The position numbers were made by a program, and so were the translations under genes. Shown here piece by piece: positions 35,810 to 47,424 of a stretch of DNA of 64,000 nt. The notes under the pieces were generated by a model. The model did not search any database. It worked only from the letters and a program-made list of their open reading frames with translations, and was not told where the DNA came from. The DNA lies in the NCBI RefSeq assembly GCF_963259705.1, contig NC_081847.1, positions 95,090,671-95,154,670 of the forward strand. Reading direction: 5' to 3'. How positions within the stretch are numbered: position 1 is the stretch's first letter; every line of letters starts with the position of its first letter. Source of the DNA: Myotis daubentonii (lineage: Eukaryota; Chordata; Mammalia; Chiroptera; Vespertilionidae).

Positions 35810-36796
35810 CTAAAAGAAAAAATATTTTTAGCTATTATTAAATCAAGACTTTGCTGTATAACAGCCCTTTTACAAAGTACTAATTACTACTGAGTTTCTA
35901 CAATAGAGAAAAGCACTGCGTAGGAATTTTTGTAACAGACTTTTCTACAGTAACTGAATACTAAGTAACTACAATACATTGAATACTAGAATTCAACTAA
36001 TTGTAGTCATAATTAATGACTGCCTAAACAACTGTCAATCCACCATGAACAAAGACAACTTCTAGCTTCTATAATTAATTTTTAGTGAGTTATCTTTTTT
36101 AACCAAGTTGATTTCATGCAAACTATGTTAACAAGATATTATTTGAATTATAGCAGACAGATCCATTTAACATTCTTCTTCCAAAGCCTGTTGACAAAAG
36201 TAATTTCCCCAACACACAGAGATTTTTAAAATCACGTTTGCTGTTTATAAGACACAGAACATTACTGTCGGAGTGGCAGCGGCTGCTGGGATACACCACT
36301 AGGGAAGCAGGGTTTACAATGAAGCGAAGGATTTCCTAAAGTCAGAAAAAAGTGACGTAACTCCTATTTACTCCAAGTGGCTACCTGTCCTTGTAGGGAT
36401 TTCAAATGCTCTGGTATTGCCATGTGCAAGGCCAGTACCACCGGCCGGCTCAGTCACAGCCCCTCACACGACAGCAGAAACGGAGAGCGTGCAGGCGGCG
36501 TGCAGGAGGACGTGGGAGACTCAGTGCTGGTTTTACGGGGTGCGCAGCCCCCGGGGGGCACAGCGGGAACACGTGCTCTGTCGTCCACACTGAGGCAGCG
36601 TGAAATACGTGCTCGATGTCAGTCTCCTGCAAAGCCCTCATGCAGGGCCTACGTTTCACTTTGCTTTGCATTGTGTTCACATTTTCCTGTTTCATTTCTT
36701 AGAAACATTAAACTAGAATCCGTGATGGCGTTCTGTGTACATTACTTAGAACCTGGAGTAAAATAACTTAAGTATCAGAATGTGGTAGGTGTGCAT

Positions 36797-37016
36797 CCAG
36801 CTGGGGTGGCTCAGTAGTTGAGCATCATCCCATGCACCAGAGGTTGCTGGGGCATTTCCCGGTCAGGGCACAGGCCCGGGTTGTGGGTTCAATCCCCAGT
36901 GTGGGGCGTGCAGGAGGCAACCGATCCATGATTCTCTCTCTTCACTGATATTTCTCTTTCTCTCCCTTTCCCTTCCTCTCTGGAATCAATAAAAAAAAAA
37001 AATACATATTTTAAAA
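36797..37016 (+). mobile_element. Ves SINE
   Basis: CCAGCTGGGGTGGCTCAGTA head, TTTCCCGGTCAGGGCACAGG, CT-rich end, AATCAATAAAAAAAAA tail. Confidence 0.88.
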
Positions 37017-37145
37017 AATATAAATGTGGTATATCATCCATACAAAATATTATTGAGTCATAAAAACAAACTAAGTACCGATTCATGCTACAGCATGGGT
37101 GAGCTCCAACACTACAGACAGAAAGCAAGTCAGTGGAAGCCGAAC
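37017..37145 (+). mobile_element. Old L1 3' ORF2/UTR fragment
   Basis: GGTATATCATCCATACAAAA, TATTATTGAGTCATAAAAAC and CATGCTACAGCATGGGTGA are diverged forms of the well-known LINE-1 3' segment (compare 26395-26480 in this window). It abuts the 101-bp minisatellite. Confidence 0.7.
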
Positions 37146-37206
37146 CCGTGGACCAGGTGCAGCAAATGAACGCCAACAGCCCGAGGGAACTTCGTGGGGG
37201 GGACGG

Positions 37207-38835
37207 AATGTTCCAGGCCGGAAGGGGGGATGGCCGCACAGCCGGGTAAGTGCACCGACAGTCCCACAGCAGGCGTGTGTCATGCGTGTCCTGCAGGGCA
37301 CACTACTCCTCTGTGAGGCCGGATGGGGGGATGGCCGCACAGCCGTGTAAGTGCACCGACAGTCCCACAGCAGGCGTGTGTCACGTGTGTCATGCAGGGC
37401 ACACTACTCCTCTGTGAGGCCGGAAGTGAGGATGGTCGCACAGCCGGGTAAGTGCACCGACAGTCCCACAGCAGGCGTGTGTCATGTGTGTCCTGCAGGG
37501 CACACTACTCCTCTGTGAGGCCGGATGTGAGGATGGTCGCACAGCCGGGTAAGTGCACCGACAGTCCCACAGCAGGCGTGTGTCATGTGTGTCATGCAGG
37601 GCACACTACTCCTCTGTGAGGCCGGATGGGGGGATGGTCGCACAGCCGGGTAAATGCACCGACAGTCCCACAGCAGGCGTGTGTCATGTGTGTCCTGCAG
37701 GGCACACTACTCCTCTGTGAGGCCGGAAGTGAGGATGGTCGCACAGCCGGGTAAATGCACCGACAGTCCCACAGCAGGCGTGTGTCATGTGTGTCATGCA
37801 GGGCACACTACTCCTCTGTGAGGCCGGATGGGGGGATGGCCGCACAGCCGGGTAAGTGCACCGACAGTCCCACAGCAGGCGTGTGTCATGCGTGTCCTGC
37901 AGGGCACACTACTCCTCTGTGAGGCCGGATGGGGGGATGGTCGCACAGCTGTGTAAGTGCACCGACAGTCCCACAGCAGGCGTGTGTCACGTGTGTCATG
38001 CAGGGCACACTACTCCTCTGTGAGGCCGGAAGTGAGGATGGTCGCACAGCCGTGTAAGTGCACCGACAGTCCCACAGCAGGCGTGTGTCATGTGTGTCAT
38101 GCAGGGCACACTACTCCTCTGTGAGGCCGGAAGTGAGGATGGTCGCACAGCCGTGTAAGTGCACCGACAGTCCCACAGCAGGCGTGTGTCATGTGTGTCA
38201 TGCAGGGCACACTACTCCTCTGTGAGGCTGGATGGGGGGATGGCCGCACAGACGTGTAAATGCACCGACAGTCCCACAGCAGGCGTGTGTCATGTGTGTC
38301 ATGCACGGCATACTATTCCTCTGTGAGGCCGGATGTGGGGAGGGTTGCACAGACGTGTAAATGCACCGACAATCCCCACAGCAGGTGTGTGTCACGTGTG
38401 TCATGCAGGGCACACTACTCTTCTATGAGGCTGGATGTGGGGATGGCCGCACAGACGTGTAAATGCACCGACAATCCCCACAGCAGGTGTGTGTCACGTG
38501 TGTCATACAGTGCATACTACTCTTCTATGAGGCTGGATGTGGGGATGGTCGCACAGACGTGTAAATGCACCGACAATCCCCACAGCAGGTGTGTGTCATG
38601 CGTGTCCTGCAGGGCACACTACTCCTCTGTGAGGCCGGATGGGGGGATGGCCGCACAGACGTGTAAATGCACCAACAATCCCCACAGCAGGCGTGTGTCA
38701 TGCGTGTCCTGCAGGGCACACTACTCCTCTGTGAGGCCGGATGTGGGGATGGCCGCACAGACGTGTAAATGCACCGACAATCCCCACAGCAGGCGTGTGT
38801 CATGCGTGTCCTGCAGGGCACACTACTCCTCTGAA
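37207..38835 (+). repeat. Minisatellite, ~101-102-bp units, about 16 copies
   Basis: Each unit holds GGGCACACTACTCCTCTGTG, AGGCCGGATGGGGGGATGG, GCACAG..GTAAGTGCACCGAC and CCCACAGCAGGCGTGTGTCA. Starts fall at about 37261, 37362, 37463 and so on to 38778. Units up to about 38371 are 101 bp; the last ones have an added C (AATCCCCACAGC) making 102 bp, so one frame stays open across them. Confidence 0.95.
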
Positions 38836-39107
38836 GCTGTTTAAAGGAACAGTCAGGGTCCCCCTCCCTGCAGCACACAGGAGGCTGCAGGCTCCTGGAG
38901 TGGAGGTTCATGACCTTCACACTCGACCTCACTGTCCAACGCCGACTAACAGCGTGGGACCTTCTGACCCCAAGTGCTGGCTTACACGCGTGTGCCTCTG
39001 CCCAGGGGCAATTCCTCTGGTTGTGAAAGAGAAAACACCTGCGACCGTGCTTCCAGACACTTCACTTGCGAACACGAACATGGAACACGGAACATGGAGG
39101 TCCTCAC

Positions 39108-39182
39108 CTTTCGCCCCGTGAAGGCCGCTCGGTGAAGGGGCGTGTCGCCCATGTCGTTCAGGACGTTCACTTCTGCTCCCGC
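39108..39182 (-). CDS. OSBPL1A: OSBPL1A exon 4 (ankyrin repeat)
   Basis: Exactly 25 codons between TTCCCCAG|GCGGG and CGAAAG|GTGAGG. It encodes AGAEVNVLNDMGDTPLHRAA followed by FTGRK, with the ankyrin D-x-G-DTPLH-x-AA motif intact. This belongs to the N-terminal ankyrin region that binds Rab7 in characterised ORP1L. Confidence 0.95.
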
Positions 39183-39660
39183 CTGGGGAACGTGGAAACA
39201 TTAAACAGCGTCACAGGTCAAGAAACACACAACGTGGAAGTAATTTCTTAATGTTTCCAAATTAAAGTCTTTGAAATGTTGATCGGTTGTCACTAGTAAA
39301 AATAAGTTCATTTCAAACTAAAAGTAAATAGTAAAATTCCTGCAGGTAAAACCTAGCTGACAGGTAGAAAAATGAAAAACGACTTTTCTTTAAAAATCTA
39401 CGCCCCTCCACTGAACTTCAGAAACAGCCATATTTTAAAAAGGCAAACCATCTCTGAATGAAATACCATATTTTTGCCACCAATTTAGTAAGTTTTTAGG
39501 AAGGGAAGAAGATGCCACCATTTAAATGTACACATTAATTTTAAGATGCAATCCAATTTCAGAAATATAAATATGTGAAAAATTGTTAATCACAGAATTG
39601 AGAAATTTGAAGTCTTACATTATATGATGCTCATTAAGAAATTCTGTAATTATTTTTTAA

Positions 39661-40046
39661 CTAGAGGCCTGGTGCACGAATTTGTGCACAAGTGGGGTCC
39701 TGCCGGCCCGCCCGATTGGTGCTGATCAGGCAGCAGGGCGAAGGGGAAGTGGGAGGTTGGCCGACAGCCCTGCCCCTGATCGGGATGAGGGGGCCAACTG
39801 GGGTGAGAGGCCGAGCAGGGTGAGGGGGCCAATCGGGGGCAGTGCTAGCTAGGAGGAGGGGCCATGGGCAGTTGGCGGGCTGGCCCCACCCCTGATCGGG
39901 TTGGGGGGGCCAGTCGGGGGGCAGGGGGGCGGGCGAGGCGGAGGGGCTGTGAGCGGTAGGCCAGCTGGCCCCACGCCCTGTTCAAACTCCCGGTCGAACT
40001 CCTGGTCAAGAGGACAATTTGCATACTAGCCTTTTATTATACAGGA
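39661..40046 (-). mobile_element. HeliBat-type non-autonomous Helitron
   Basis: Read on the minus strand it begins TCCTGTATAATAAAAGGCTA and ends GTGCACCAGGCCTCTAG, that is, 5' TC and 3' CTAG, between A and T of the host. The middle is GC-rich with GATCAGGGGTGGGGCC-like repeats. No coding part. Confidence 0.85.
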
Positions 40047-40261
40047 TTACATAGCATGTGCTTTGGTTATTTTTCTTAACTGTTATGCTAAAAAACTGAA
40101 AATACACAATATCTTCATTAATTTATATGTCCACTTTCGCAATTTCAAAAAGCCAAAACTGTAAAAATTAAATGACTAAAAAAAATAGAATTTTAATAAC
40201 TCAGGCTAACCTACTTCATGTATTTAGGAAAGAACAATTCGTGTTTTGTTTTGTTTTGTTA

Positions 40262-40469
40262 ATATAGTTTGTTGATTTTTTCCAGAGAGGGATAGGGATA
40301 GAGAGAGTCAGAAACATCAATGAGAGAGAAACATCGATCAGCTGCCTCCTGCACACTCCCTACTGGGGATGTGCCCACAACCAAGGTACATGCCCTTGAC
40401 CGGAATCGAACCTGGGACCCTTGAGTCCACAAGCCGACGCTCGAGCCACTGAGCCAATCCAGTTAGGGC
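40262..40469 (-). mobile_element. Ves SINE, minus strand
   Basis: Ends CCACTGAGCCAATCCAGTTA on the plus strand, the reverse of a Ves head. ACAATTCGTGT / GCAATTCGTGT flank it as a near-perfect target duplication. Confidence 0.88.
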
Positions 40470-40597
40470 AGCAATTCGTGTCTTGAGTGATGACTCTCGC
40501 TCTGCATAAGCCATCTGGCTCGATGCCTTCCCTAAGCCTTTCATCCTTTCCGTGCCAGTACCTACCATGTTCATAAAAAACTCAGCCATCAACATAC

Positions 40598-40683
40598 CTT
40601 TAGCAGGGCCTGGGCCACTTGTCTATGTCCAAAGTAGCAGGCCAGGTGCAGAGGGGCCCAGCCCAGGTTAGCCTTACTTCTTC
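40598..40683 (-). CDS. OSBPL1A: OSBPL1A exon 3 (ankyrin repeat)
   Basis: Acceptor TTTGTAG|GAAG and donor CTAAAG|GTATGT bound 86 bases. With the G carried from exon 2 it reads GRSKANLGWAPLHLACYFGH and then RQVAQALLK. The ankyrin signature G-W-x-PLHLA-x-x-x-GH is complete. It ends in phase 0. Confidence 0.95.
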
Positions 40684-41726
40684 CTACAAACGGGGCAAGG
40701 AGGGCATTTTTAGGTGTAAGTTCAGTAATTCCACAGGAAACTGAGCTTGCCTGGAGCAGGCCCCTCCGCGGCCTGGCCAGGCCCTCTCTCTGGCCGCCCT
40801 GCTTGATGGGGGAGGCGGAGGCCCCGGAGGAAAGGGGAGTGAGCGGAACGGACAGATCCCAGGAGCCGGGTTCTGGCCCACGTTCCCCAGTCAGGGCCTC
40901 CTTCCTGAGGCGGAGGGGACGGAGGGTCTCAGCAGCTGTGGCCCCAAGGCCCCGGTCCTGTCACCTGGCCCAGGTGTGGGCTCCTGGCAGCCTGTGTCGT
41001 GAGAAGGGCTCTGGACGCCGGTAACGGGAGCGTGGGCCGGACAGAGTCCTTCCTGCAACGCAGGGAGAGCTGTGAGCACCGCAGACAGTGGCTGAGGGCA
41101 GTCTGACTTCTGATACCATCTCAGGTAATGAGGCTATTGGGTTCCCAGGGCCCAACCAGGTAACAGGAACCTCAATTAGAGGCAGTGACAGGGAGAGCCC
41201 AGCGTGCAGCTGAGACAGGGAGGAACCAAGCGAGTGTTGTGAAAACAGAGACTAAGTCAATTTAGCAGAGAAAGGGGGGCACAGTGCTGAGAGCTCAGAC
41301 AGCGCCTAGCTCCCCAGAACCCCCACCAGCCCCCAAACCCAGCTCCCCCTCCCCCAGAGGGTCCACCGGGTTCCTCGCAGGAGCTGGTGTTTCAGTGCCC
41401 GGCTGGGCTCCTGGAGTCTAGGCTCTGAGCCAACCTCACCCCCTCCGTGCACCCAGCACAGGCCCCAGCACGCCCCAAGGGACTGCCGCGCAACCACCCT
41501 GGGACTGTCTGCCATTCACCCCACGGCCCACATTGTAGCCTCTAGAGCCGCAGGCACAGACCACACGCCACAGCCTGTGCCATGAGCACGTCTTCCCCTC
41601 GTTCTCACCTGAAGCCCAGCGGCACCTCCAGCGATGCTCCTTTACCCCAGGCCAAGCCTCCCCATTGGCGCACCCCCTGGTCCCCAGTTCACCTCCCACC
41701 ACAGCATTAAAACTGTCCTCAATGTG

Positions 41727-44110
41727 AATGAGGAGGAACCAAGATGGCGGCATAGGTACACACCTGTACTTGCTGCCTTGCACAACCACATCAAAAATAC
41801 AACTAAAAGACAAAACGGACATCATCCAGAACCACGGGAAGGCTGGCCGAGTGGAAATTCTACAACTAAAAGGAAAGAGAGAAGCGCATTGCAACGGGTA
41901 GAGGTGCAGAGGCGAGCAAGTGCAGAGGTGCAGAGGTACGGAGGCGCACGTGGAAACGGGCTGGCAACTGGGTATGCTGTTGTCTTTTCAATCAGGAGGG
42001 AGATACAAGCTCCCAATTGCTCTGAACTCCAGTTCCAGGCGAGACTCTGGGGACCCAGACTCATACAGAGAGAAACTGGACTGTCTGGCATCGGGCCGGA
42101 ACCGGAACACGAGGGTGGCTTTCTCACAGAGGTGCGTGCAGTGATTGATCATTGTTCCTGCACAGGGGCCGCGGGACACAGAGACCCCGGGACCACTCCA
42201 AGGCAGAGCAGACTGGCAGCCATCGCAGTTTGCTCCGCCCTGATGATTCCCTAAGACCCCGCCCCACCCCATTTACAACCCACCCAAGCTGTGTGTAAAG
42301 GCTTTTGCATATGAATGGCCTGTTCTTTTGCAATCTAAAACCTAACAAACTGCAGCTGGGTCAAAGAGCACCAAAGCCTCCAAAAGAAGGCCTAGACAGC
42401 AGCCTGCATTGCTTCACAGCTGGGCCTCATCTGGGCACTTCCACACCCCAAACTAAGAGGAGGAATCTGCAGATTTCTCTGTAGCTCCGGCTGGGTGGCC
42501 TCAGGCAGTGGCTGACTTTGCACCTCTTTGGAGATCCAAGAGCCAGTCTACCCAGTGGTCAGAGTGAGACCATCCAGATTACAACTCTTCACATCCATAA
42601 GAGACACACACAGGGGGCAGACTCAGTGAGCACCAAAGCCCCATTGAAGCAAGTCCTGCTCCATAAGGGTGTCTCCTGCACAGCAGCTCTCCCACCATAA
42701 CCACAGCTGGTCGCCACAGCCAATTGGCCTGGAGGTCAATTCCTCCCACTGACACCAACAGCAATTAAGACTTAACTACAACAAGACTGTGCACACAGCC
42801 CACAAAGGGGTGCACCAAGAGTGTCCACCTCAGGTAATTGGGGAGGCTGAGCCACTGAGCTCTATAGGACACCTAGCACACAAAGCCACTCTATCAACAC
42901 AGGGAAGCAGCCAAAATGCAGAGACAAAGAAACAGGTCACAAACGAAAGAAATGGAGGAAAGCAAACTACTGGATATAGAGTTCAAAACCACGGTTATAC
43001 GGTTACTCAAGAATCTTCTAGAAACCTCCGAGAAATTTAGTGAGACCCTCAAGGATATGAAAAAGGACCAATTAGAAATTAAACATACACTGACTAAAAT
43101 AAAGAATAACATACAGAGATCCAACAGAAGACTAGAGGATGCCAAGAATCAAGTCAAAGATTTGAAATACGAAAGGCAAAAAACACCCATTCCAAAAAGC
43201 AAAAAGAAAAAAGAATCCAAAATATGAAGATAATGTAAGGAGCCTCTGGGACAACTTCAAGTGTACCAACATCCAAATTATAGGGGTGCCAGAAGAAGAG
43301 AGAGAGCAAGATATTGAAAACCTATTTGAAGAAATAATGACAGAAAACTTCCCCTACCTGGTGAAAGAACTAGACCTACAGGTCCAGGAAGCACAGAGAG
43401 CCCCAAACAAAAGGAATCCAAAGAGGACCACACCAAGACACATCATAATTAAAATGCCAAGGGCAAAAGACAAAGAGAGATATTAAATGCAGCAAGAGAA
43501 AGAAACTCAGTTACCTAGAAGGGAATACCCATACGACTGTCAGCTGATTTCTCAACAGAAACTTTGCAGGCCAGAAGGGAGTGGCAAGAAATATTCAAAG
43601 TGATGAATAGCAAGAACCTACAACCAAGATTACTCTACTCAGCAAAGCTATCATTCAGAATTGAAGGTCAGATAAAGAGCTTCAGAGATAGGAAAAAGCT
43701 AAGGGAGTTCATCACCACCAAACCAGTATTATATGAAATGCTGAAAGGTATCCTTTAAGAAGAGGAAGAAGAAGAAAAAGGTAAAGATACAAATTATGAA
43801 CAGCAAATATACATCTATCAACAAGTGAATCTAAAAATCAAGTGAATAAAAAATCTGATGAACAGAGTAAACTGGTGAATATAATAGAACCAGGGGCATG
43901 GAAAGGAAGTGGACTGACAATTTTCAGGGGAAAAAGAGGTGTGGGGGTGAGGGAAGAGACTGGACAAAAATCGTACACCTATAGACAAGGACAGTCGGGG
44001 GAGGGGTGGTAAAGGCATAGGGTGGGGTGGGAACCGGGTGGAAGGGAGCTATGGGGGGAAAAAGAGGAACTATAATAATCTGAACAATAAATATTTATTT
44101 AGAAAAATAA
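41727..44110 (+). mobile_element. HAL1 (half-L1): L1-type 5' UTR, ORF1, short 3' end, no ORF2
   Basis: Flanked by a perfect 18-bp duplication AAAACTGTCCTCAATGTG (41709-41726 and 44111-44128). It starts GAGGAACCAAGATGGCGG-like, typical of L1 5' UTRs, carries an L1 ORF1 homologue at about 42916-43758, then passes within about 200 bp into a G-rich 3' UTR and the tail ending AACAATAAATATTTATTT. No endonuclease or reverse transcriptase is present, and the TSDs show that this is one complete insertion rather than a deletion remnant joined to other DNA. ORF1-only elements of this kind are known as HAL1 and depend on L1 ORF2 in trans. Confidence 0.88.
42916..43758 (+). pseudogene. HAL1 ORF1 (L1 ORF1p-like), frameshifted
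   Basis: The first frame (42916-43227) is a Lys/Glu-rich coiled coil. A second frame (about 43230-43486) contains SLWDNFKCTNIQIIGVPEEE, the L1 ORF1 RRM entry, and ends in a stop after AKDKERY. A third (43564-43758) contains the C-terminal part RLLYSAKLSFRIEGQIKSFR ending LKGIL. At least two frameshifts and a stop separate them, so it is inactive. Confidence 0.88.
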
Positions 44111-44605
44111 AAAACTGTCCTCAATGTGTATCAACAAATGCTGTCCCCAAGCCCTGGGCTACTTGCACAGCGAGAATGGTCGGGGATCAGCCTGCACCAC
44201 AGCCTCTCGTGCTGCCACAGCCCGGTGCCTTAGGGGCTCCCTCACTGCCCACACACTTCCCGGGGCGCTCTGGGGGTGCCACCTTCTCCGGTGAATCCTT
44301 CATTATTGGCATATCCAATAGCCACACCCCTAACCGTCCCACCACTGTTCAGGTGCTATTGACTTTGAAAGTGATATTTGCATTTCCAACTCTCTTCTAG
44401 ACACCTCCATTCTGATGGTATAAAATACCCCACGCTGAGAAGGTGCAGAGCCGGACCTGTCGTCACACACACATACACACACGCACACGCACACACGCAC
44501 ATACTACCTCGTCCCCTCCACAGCTGCTTCCACAATGAATTGCCCCATTATCCACCTCACTTCTCAAGTCAGAAATGAGAATCCTCTTGCCTGCGTTCTG
44601 TCTTT

Positions 44606-46025
44606 CATGGGGACAGTCAAGGAGACAGTGTCAGGGGGGACAGAAAGGAGACAGTGTCATGGGGACAGTCAAGGAGACAGTGTCATGGGGGACAGAAAGG
44701 AGATAGTGTCATGGGGACAGTCAAGGAGACAGTGTCATGGGGACAGAAAGGAGACAGTGTCATGGGGACAGTCAAGGAGACAGTGTCATGGGGGACAGAA
44801 AGGAGACAGTGTCATGGGGACAGAAAGGAGACAGTGTCATGGGGGACAGAAAGGAGACAGTGTCATGGGGACAGAAAGGAGACAGTGTCATGGGGGACAG
44901 TCAAGGAGACAGTGTCATGGGGACAGAAAGGAGACAGTGTCATGGGGGACAGAAAGGAGACAGTGTCATGGGGACAGTCAAGGAGACAGTGTCATGGGGG
45001 ACAGAAAGGAGACAGTGTCATGGGGACAGAAAGGAGACAGTGTCATGGGGACAGAAAGGAGACAGTGTCATGGGGACAGTCAAGGAGACAGTGTCATGGG
45101 GGACAGAAAGGAGACAGTGTCATGGGGACAGTCAAGGAGACAGTGTCATGGGGACTGTCAAGGAGACAGTGTCATCGGGGACAGAAAGGAGACAGTGTCA
45201 TGGGGGACAGTCAAGGAGACAGTGTCATGGGGACAGTCAAGGAGACAGTGTCATGGGGACAGAAAGGAGACAGTGTCATGGGGACAGTTAAGGAGACAGT
45301 GTCATAGGGACAGAAAGGAGACAGTGTCATGGGGACAGTCAAGGAGACAGTGTCATAGGGACAGAAAGGAGACAGTGTCATGGGGACAGAAAGGAGACAG
45401 TGTCATGGGGGACAGAAAGGAGACAGTGTCATGGGGACAGAAAGGAGACAGTGGCATGGGGGACAGAAAGGAGACAGTGTCATGGGGGACAGAAAGGAGA
45501 CAGTGGCATGGGGACAGAAAGGAGACAGTGTCATGGGGACAGAAAGGAGACAGTGTCATGGGGACAGAAAGGAGACAGTGTCATGGGGGACAGAAAGGAG
45601 ACAGTGTCATGGGGACAGAAAGGAGACAGTGTCATGGGGACAGAAAGGAGACAGTGGCATGGGGGACAGAAAGGAGACAGTGGCATGGGGACAGTCAAGG
45701 AGACAGTGTCATGGGGACAGAAAGGAGACAGTGTCATGGGGACAGAAAGGAGACAGTGTCATGGGGACAGTCAAGGAGACAGTGTCATGGGGACAGAAAG
45801 GAGACAGTGTCATGGGGACAGAAAGGAGACAGTGTCATGGGGACAGTCAAGGAGACAGTGTCATGGGGACAGTCAAGGAGACAGTGTCATGGGGGACAGA
45901 AAGGAGACAGTGTCATGGGGACAGAAAGGAGACAGTGTCATGGGGACAGTCAAGGAGACAGTGTCATGGGGACAGAAAGGAGACAGTGTCATGGGGGACA
46001 GAAAGGAGACAGTGTCATGGGGACA
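44606..46025 (+). repeat. Minisatellite, 25-27-bp units, about 55 copies
   Basis: Two interspersed unit types: GGACAGAAAGGAGACAGTGT+CAT and GGACAGTCAAGGAGACAGTG+TCAT, each with four or five G at the joint; occasional variants (AGTGGCAT, CATAGGG, CATCGGG). Because units of 25, 26 and 27 bp alternate and none contains a stop in any forward frame, all three plus frames stay open over long distances; these are not genes. Confidence 0.97.
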
Positions 46026-46554
46026 AACAGCTTCCCAACAGACCTGAGCAGAGAGGACAGCAGTGGGCAGAACTAGGTGCCGACAGTGGGGTGTAATTCT
46101 TATTCTGCTTCTAAATGTCTTCCTGGAAACAACTCATGCATGTGAAGTGTGCTATGCCTATAAGCATATTCATTTTTACTTTATTTGCAAGAATCTCTCA
46201 GCATGAGCTACAGGCGAAATCATGGACGGGCTCTCGTACCCTGGCACCAGCTACCAGCAAAGCTGACGAAGGGGGCACCGCATTTCCAGCCTGAAGAGGT
46301 GACCCAGACCCTCAACTGCACCGAGCGCTTCCTTCTCTCGCTCTCGACTGGGCCTCCTATGCTGACTGTGTAAACGAATATGAACGCGGAGCCACTTTAA
46401 GACGGGTCGGAGCTGCATCCCAGAGGCTCTGCCTTGCACATCTCAGCCTTCAGATGATTCTCCTGTCCTTACCACTGTCCACTGTCAACCTGTTTAAGAA
46501 AGACACTGCACAGGGGAGGGCATAAGCATTACCCTACAAACCTGTGTCCCGCCG

Positions 46555-46858
46555 GCCCCGTGGTGCAGGCCTGGGGGGGCAGGATGGAGGGGGGAGGGGC
46601 TGCAGGCCTGGGGAGGCAGAATGGAGGGGGGAGGGGGGGCAGGCCTGGGGGGAAAGAATGGAGGGGGGAGGGGGGCAGGCACGGGGGGGGGCGGCAGGAT
46701 GGAGGGGGGAAGGTGGTTCAGGCCTAGGGAGGCAGAATGGAGGGGGGAGGGGGGCAGGCCTGGGGGGGGAGCAGGATGGAGGGGGTAAAAGGGGGAAATG
46801 GGGGACATCTGTAATACTGTCAACAATAAAAATACAAATTAAAAAATAAAATAAAAGC
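46555..46858 (+). mobile_element. L1/HAL1-type 3' tail with expanded G-rich minisatellite
   Basis: The right end (46795-46858) is a typical tail: GGGGGACATCTGTAATACTG, CAACAATAAAAATAC, then A-rich. To its left 46555-46795 is a run of about 36-45-bp imperfect units of the type GCAGGCCTGGGGGG...ATGGAGGGGGG. The G-rich tract that normally sits in the L1 3' UTR seems to have been amplified. Confidence 0.75.
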
Positions 46859-47424
46859 CATTGAGACACTGACCACCTTTACGAGAGGGCGGCTCCGGGG
46901 ACAGGACACGTGGGTCATGGGGGGGTTGGCTGCATGACTCCCTGGGGTGTCAGTTTAGCTCCAAGACCCAGGCTCGTGGAGCCGCCCGTGTGCGTGTGAT
47001 AAACCTGGCGCTTTCCCTCACCCGTGAGCGCGGGCGCTGGGTCCCTGGCCTTCAGAGGCGCATGTCAGTGCCTTCGCAGCCCAGCCGCCCGGCTCGATTC
47101 CCAGCGCGTCAGCCCCAGGCTCTCAGGGGGTTTGTCCTGAACGAGCCCTCGCCTTCTGACGCCCCTTCCTGGGAACTCCAGCACGTGGACCACACACACA
47201 CTGGCTCCTCCTGTCTTTGTAATGAATGTGTATGGACAGGCTTTCTTCAGAACCACGTAAATAATGCAGCCCTCCGGGAAAACCCGTCCCCTTTAGAAGA
47301 GAGAACTCCGAATGGCAGGGTCAGTGGGACACGTTATTGACTGATCAGCAGGAACTTCTAAAAGACAAACGAAAGCCAGCTCCGAAGGACGTGCCCTGAG
47401 CAGGTGCAGAACCTGTCTCACTGC

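Larger units (their letters stand above)
35810..39107 (-). other. OSBPL1A intron 4
   Basis: About 1 kb of AT-rich unique sequence, then a Ves SINE (36797-37016), an old L1 3' fragment (37017-37145) and a 1.6-kb minisatellite of ~101-bp units (37207-38835). Confidence 0.85.
39183..40597 (-). other. OSBPL1A intron 3
   Basis: AT-rich sequence with a minus-strand HeliBat-type Helitron (39661-40046) and a minus-strand Ves SINE (40262-40469). Confidence 0.85.

Noticed and set aside
37207..38835. CRISPR-like array
   Set aside because: Direct repeats have no unique spacers and the host is a vertebrate; it is a simple minisatellite.
37083..38932. Cys/Ser-rich repeated protein-like frames in the 101-bp array on both strands
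   Set aside because: They are translations of a tandem repeat that appears open only where the period is 102 bp; no sign of purifying selection can be seen.
44535..46076. A 513-codon open frame and several overlapping long frames on the plus strand
   Set aside because: They consist entirely of the 25-27-bp minisatellite read in rotating frames; no promoter, no homology, no codon structure.
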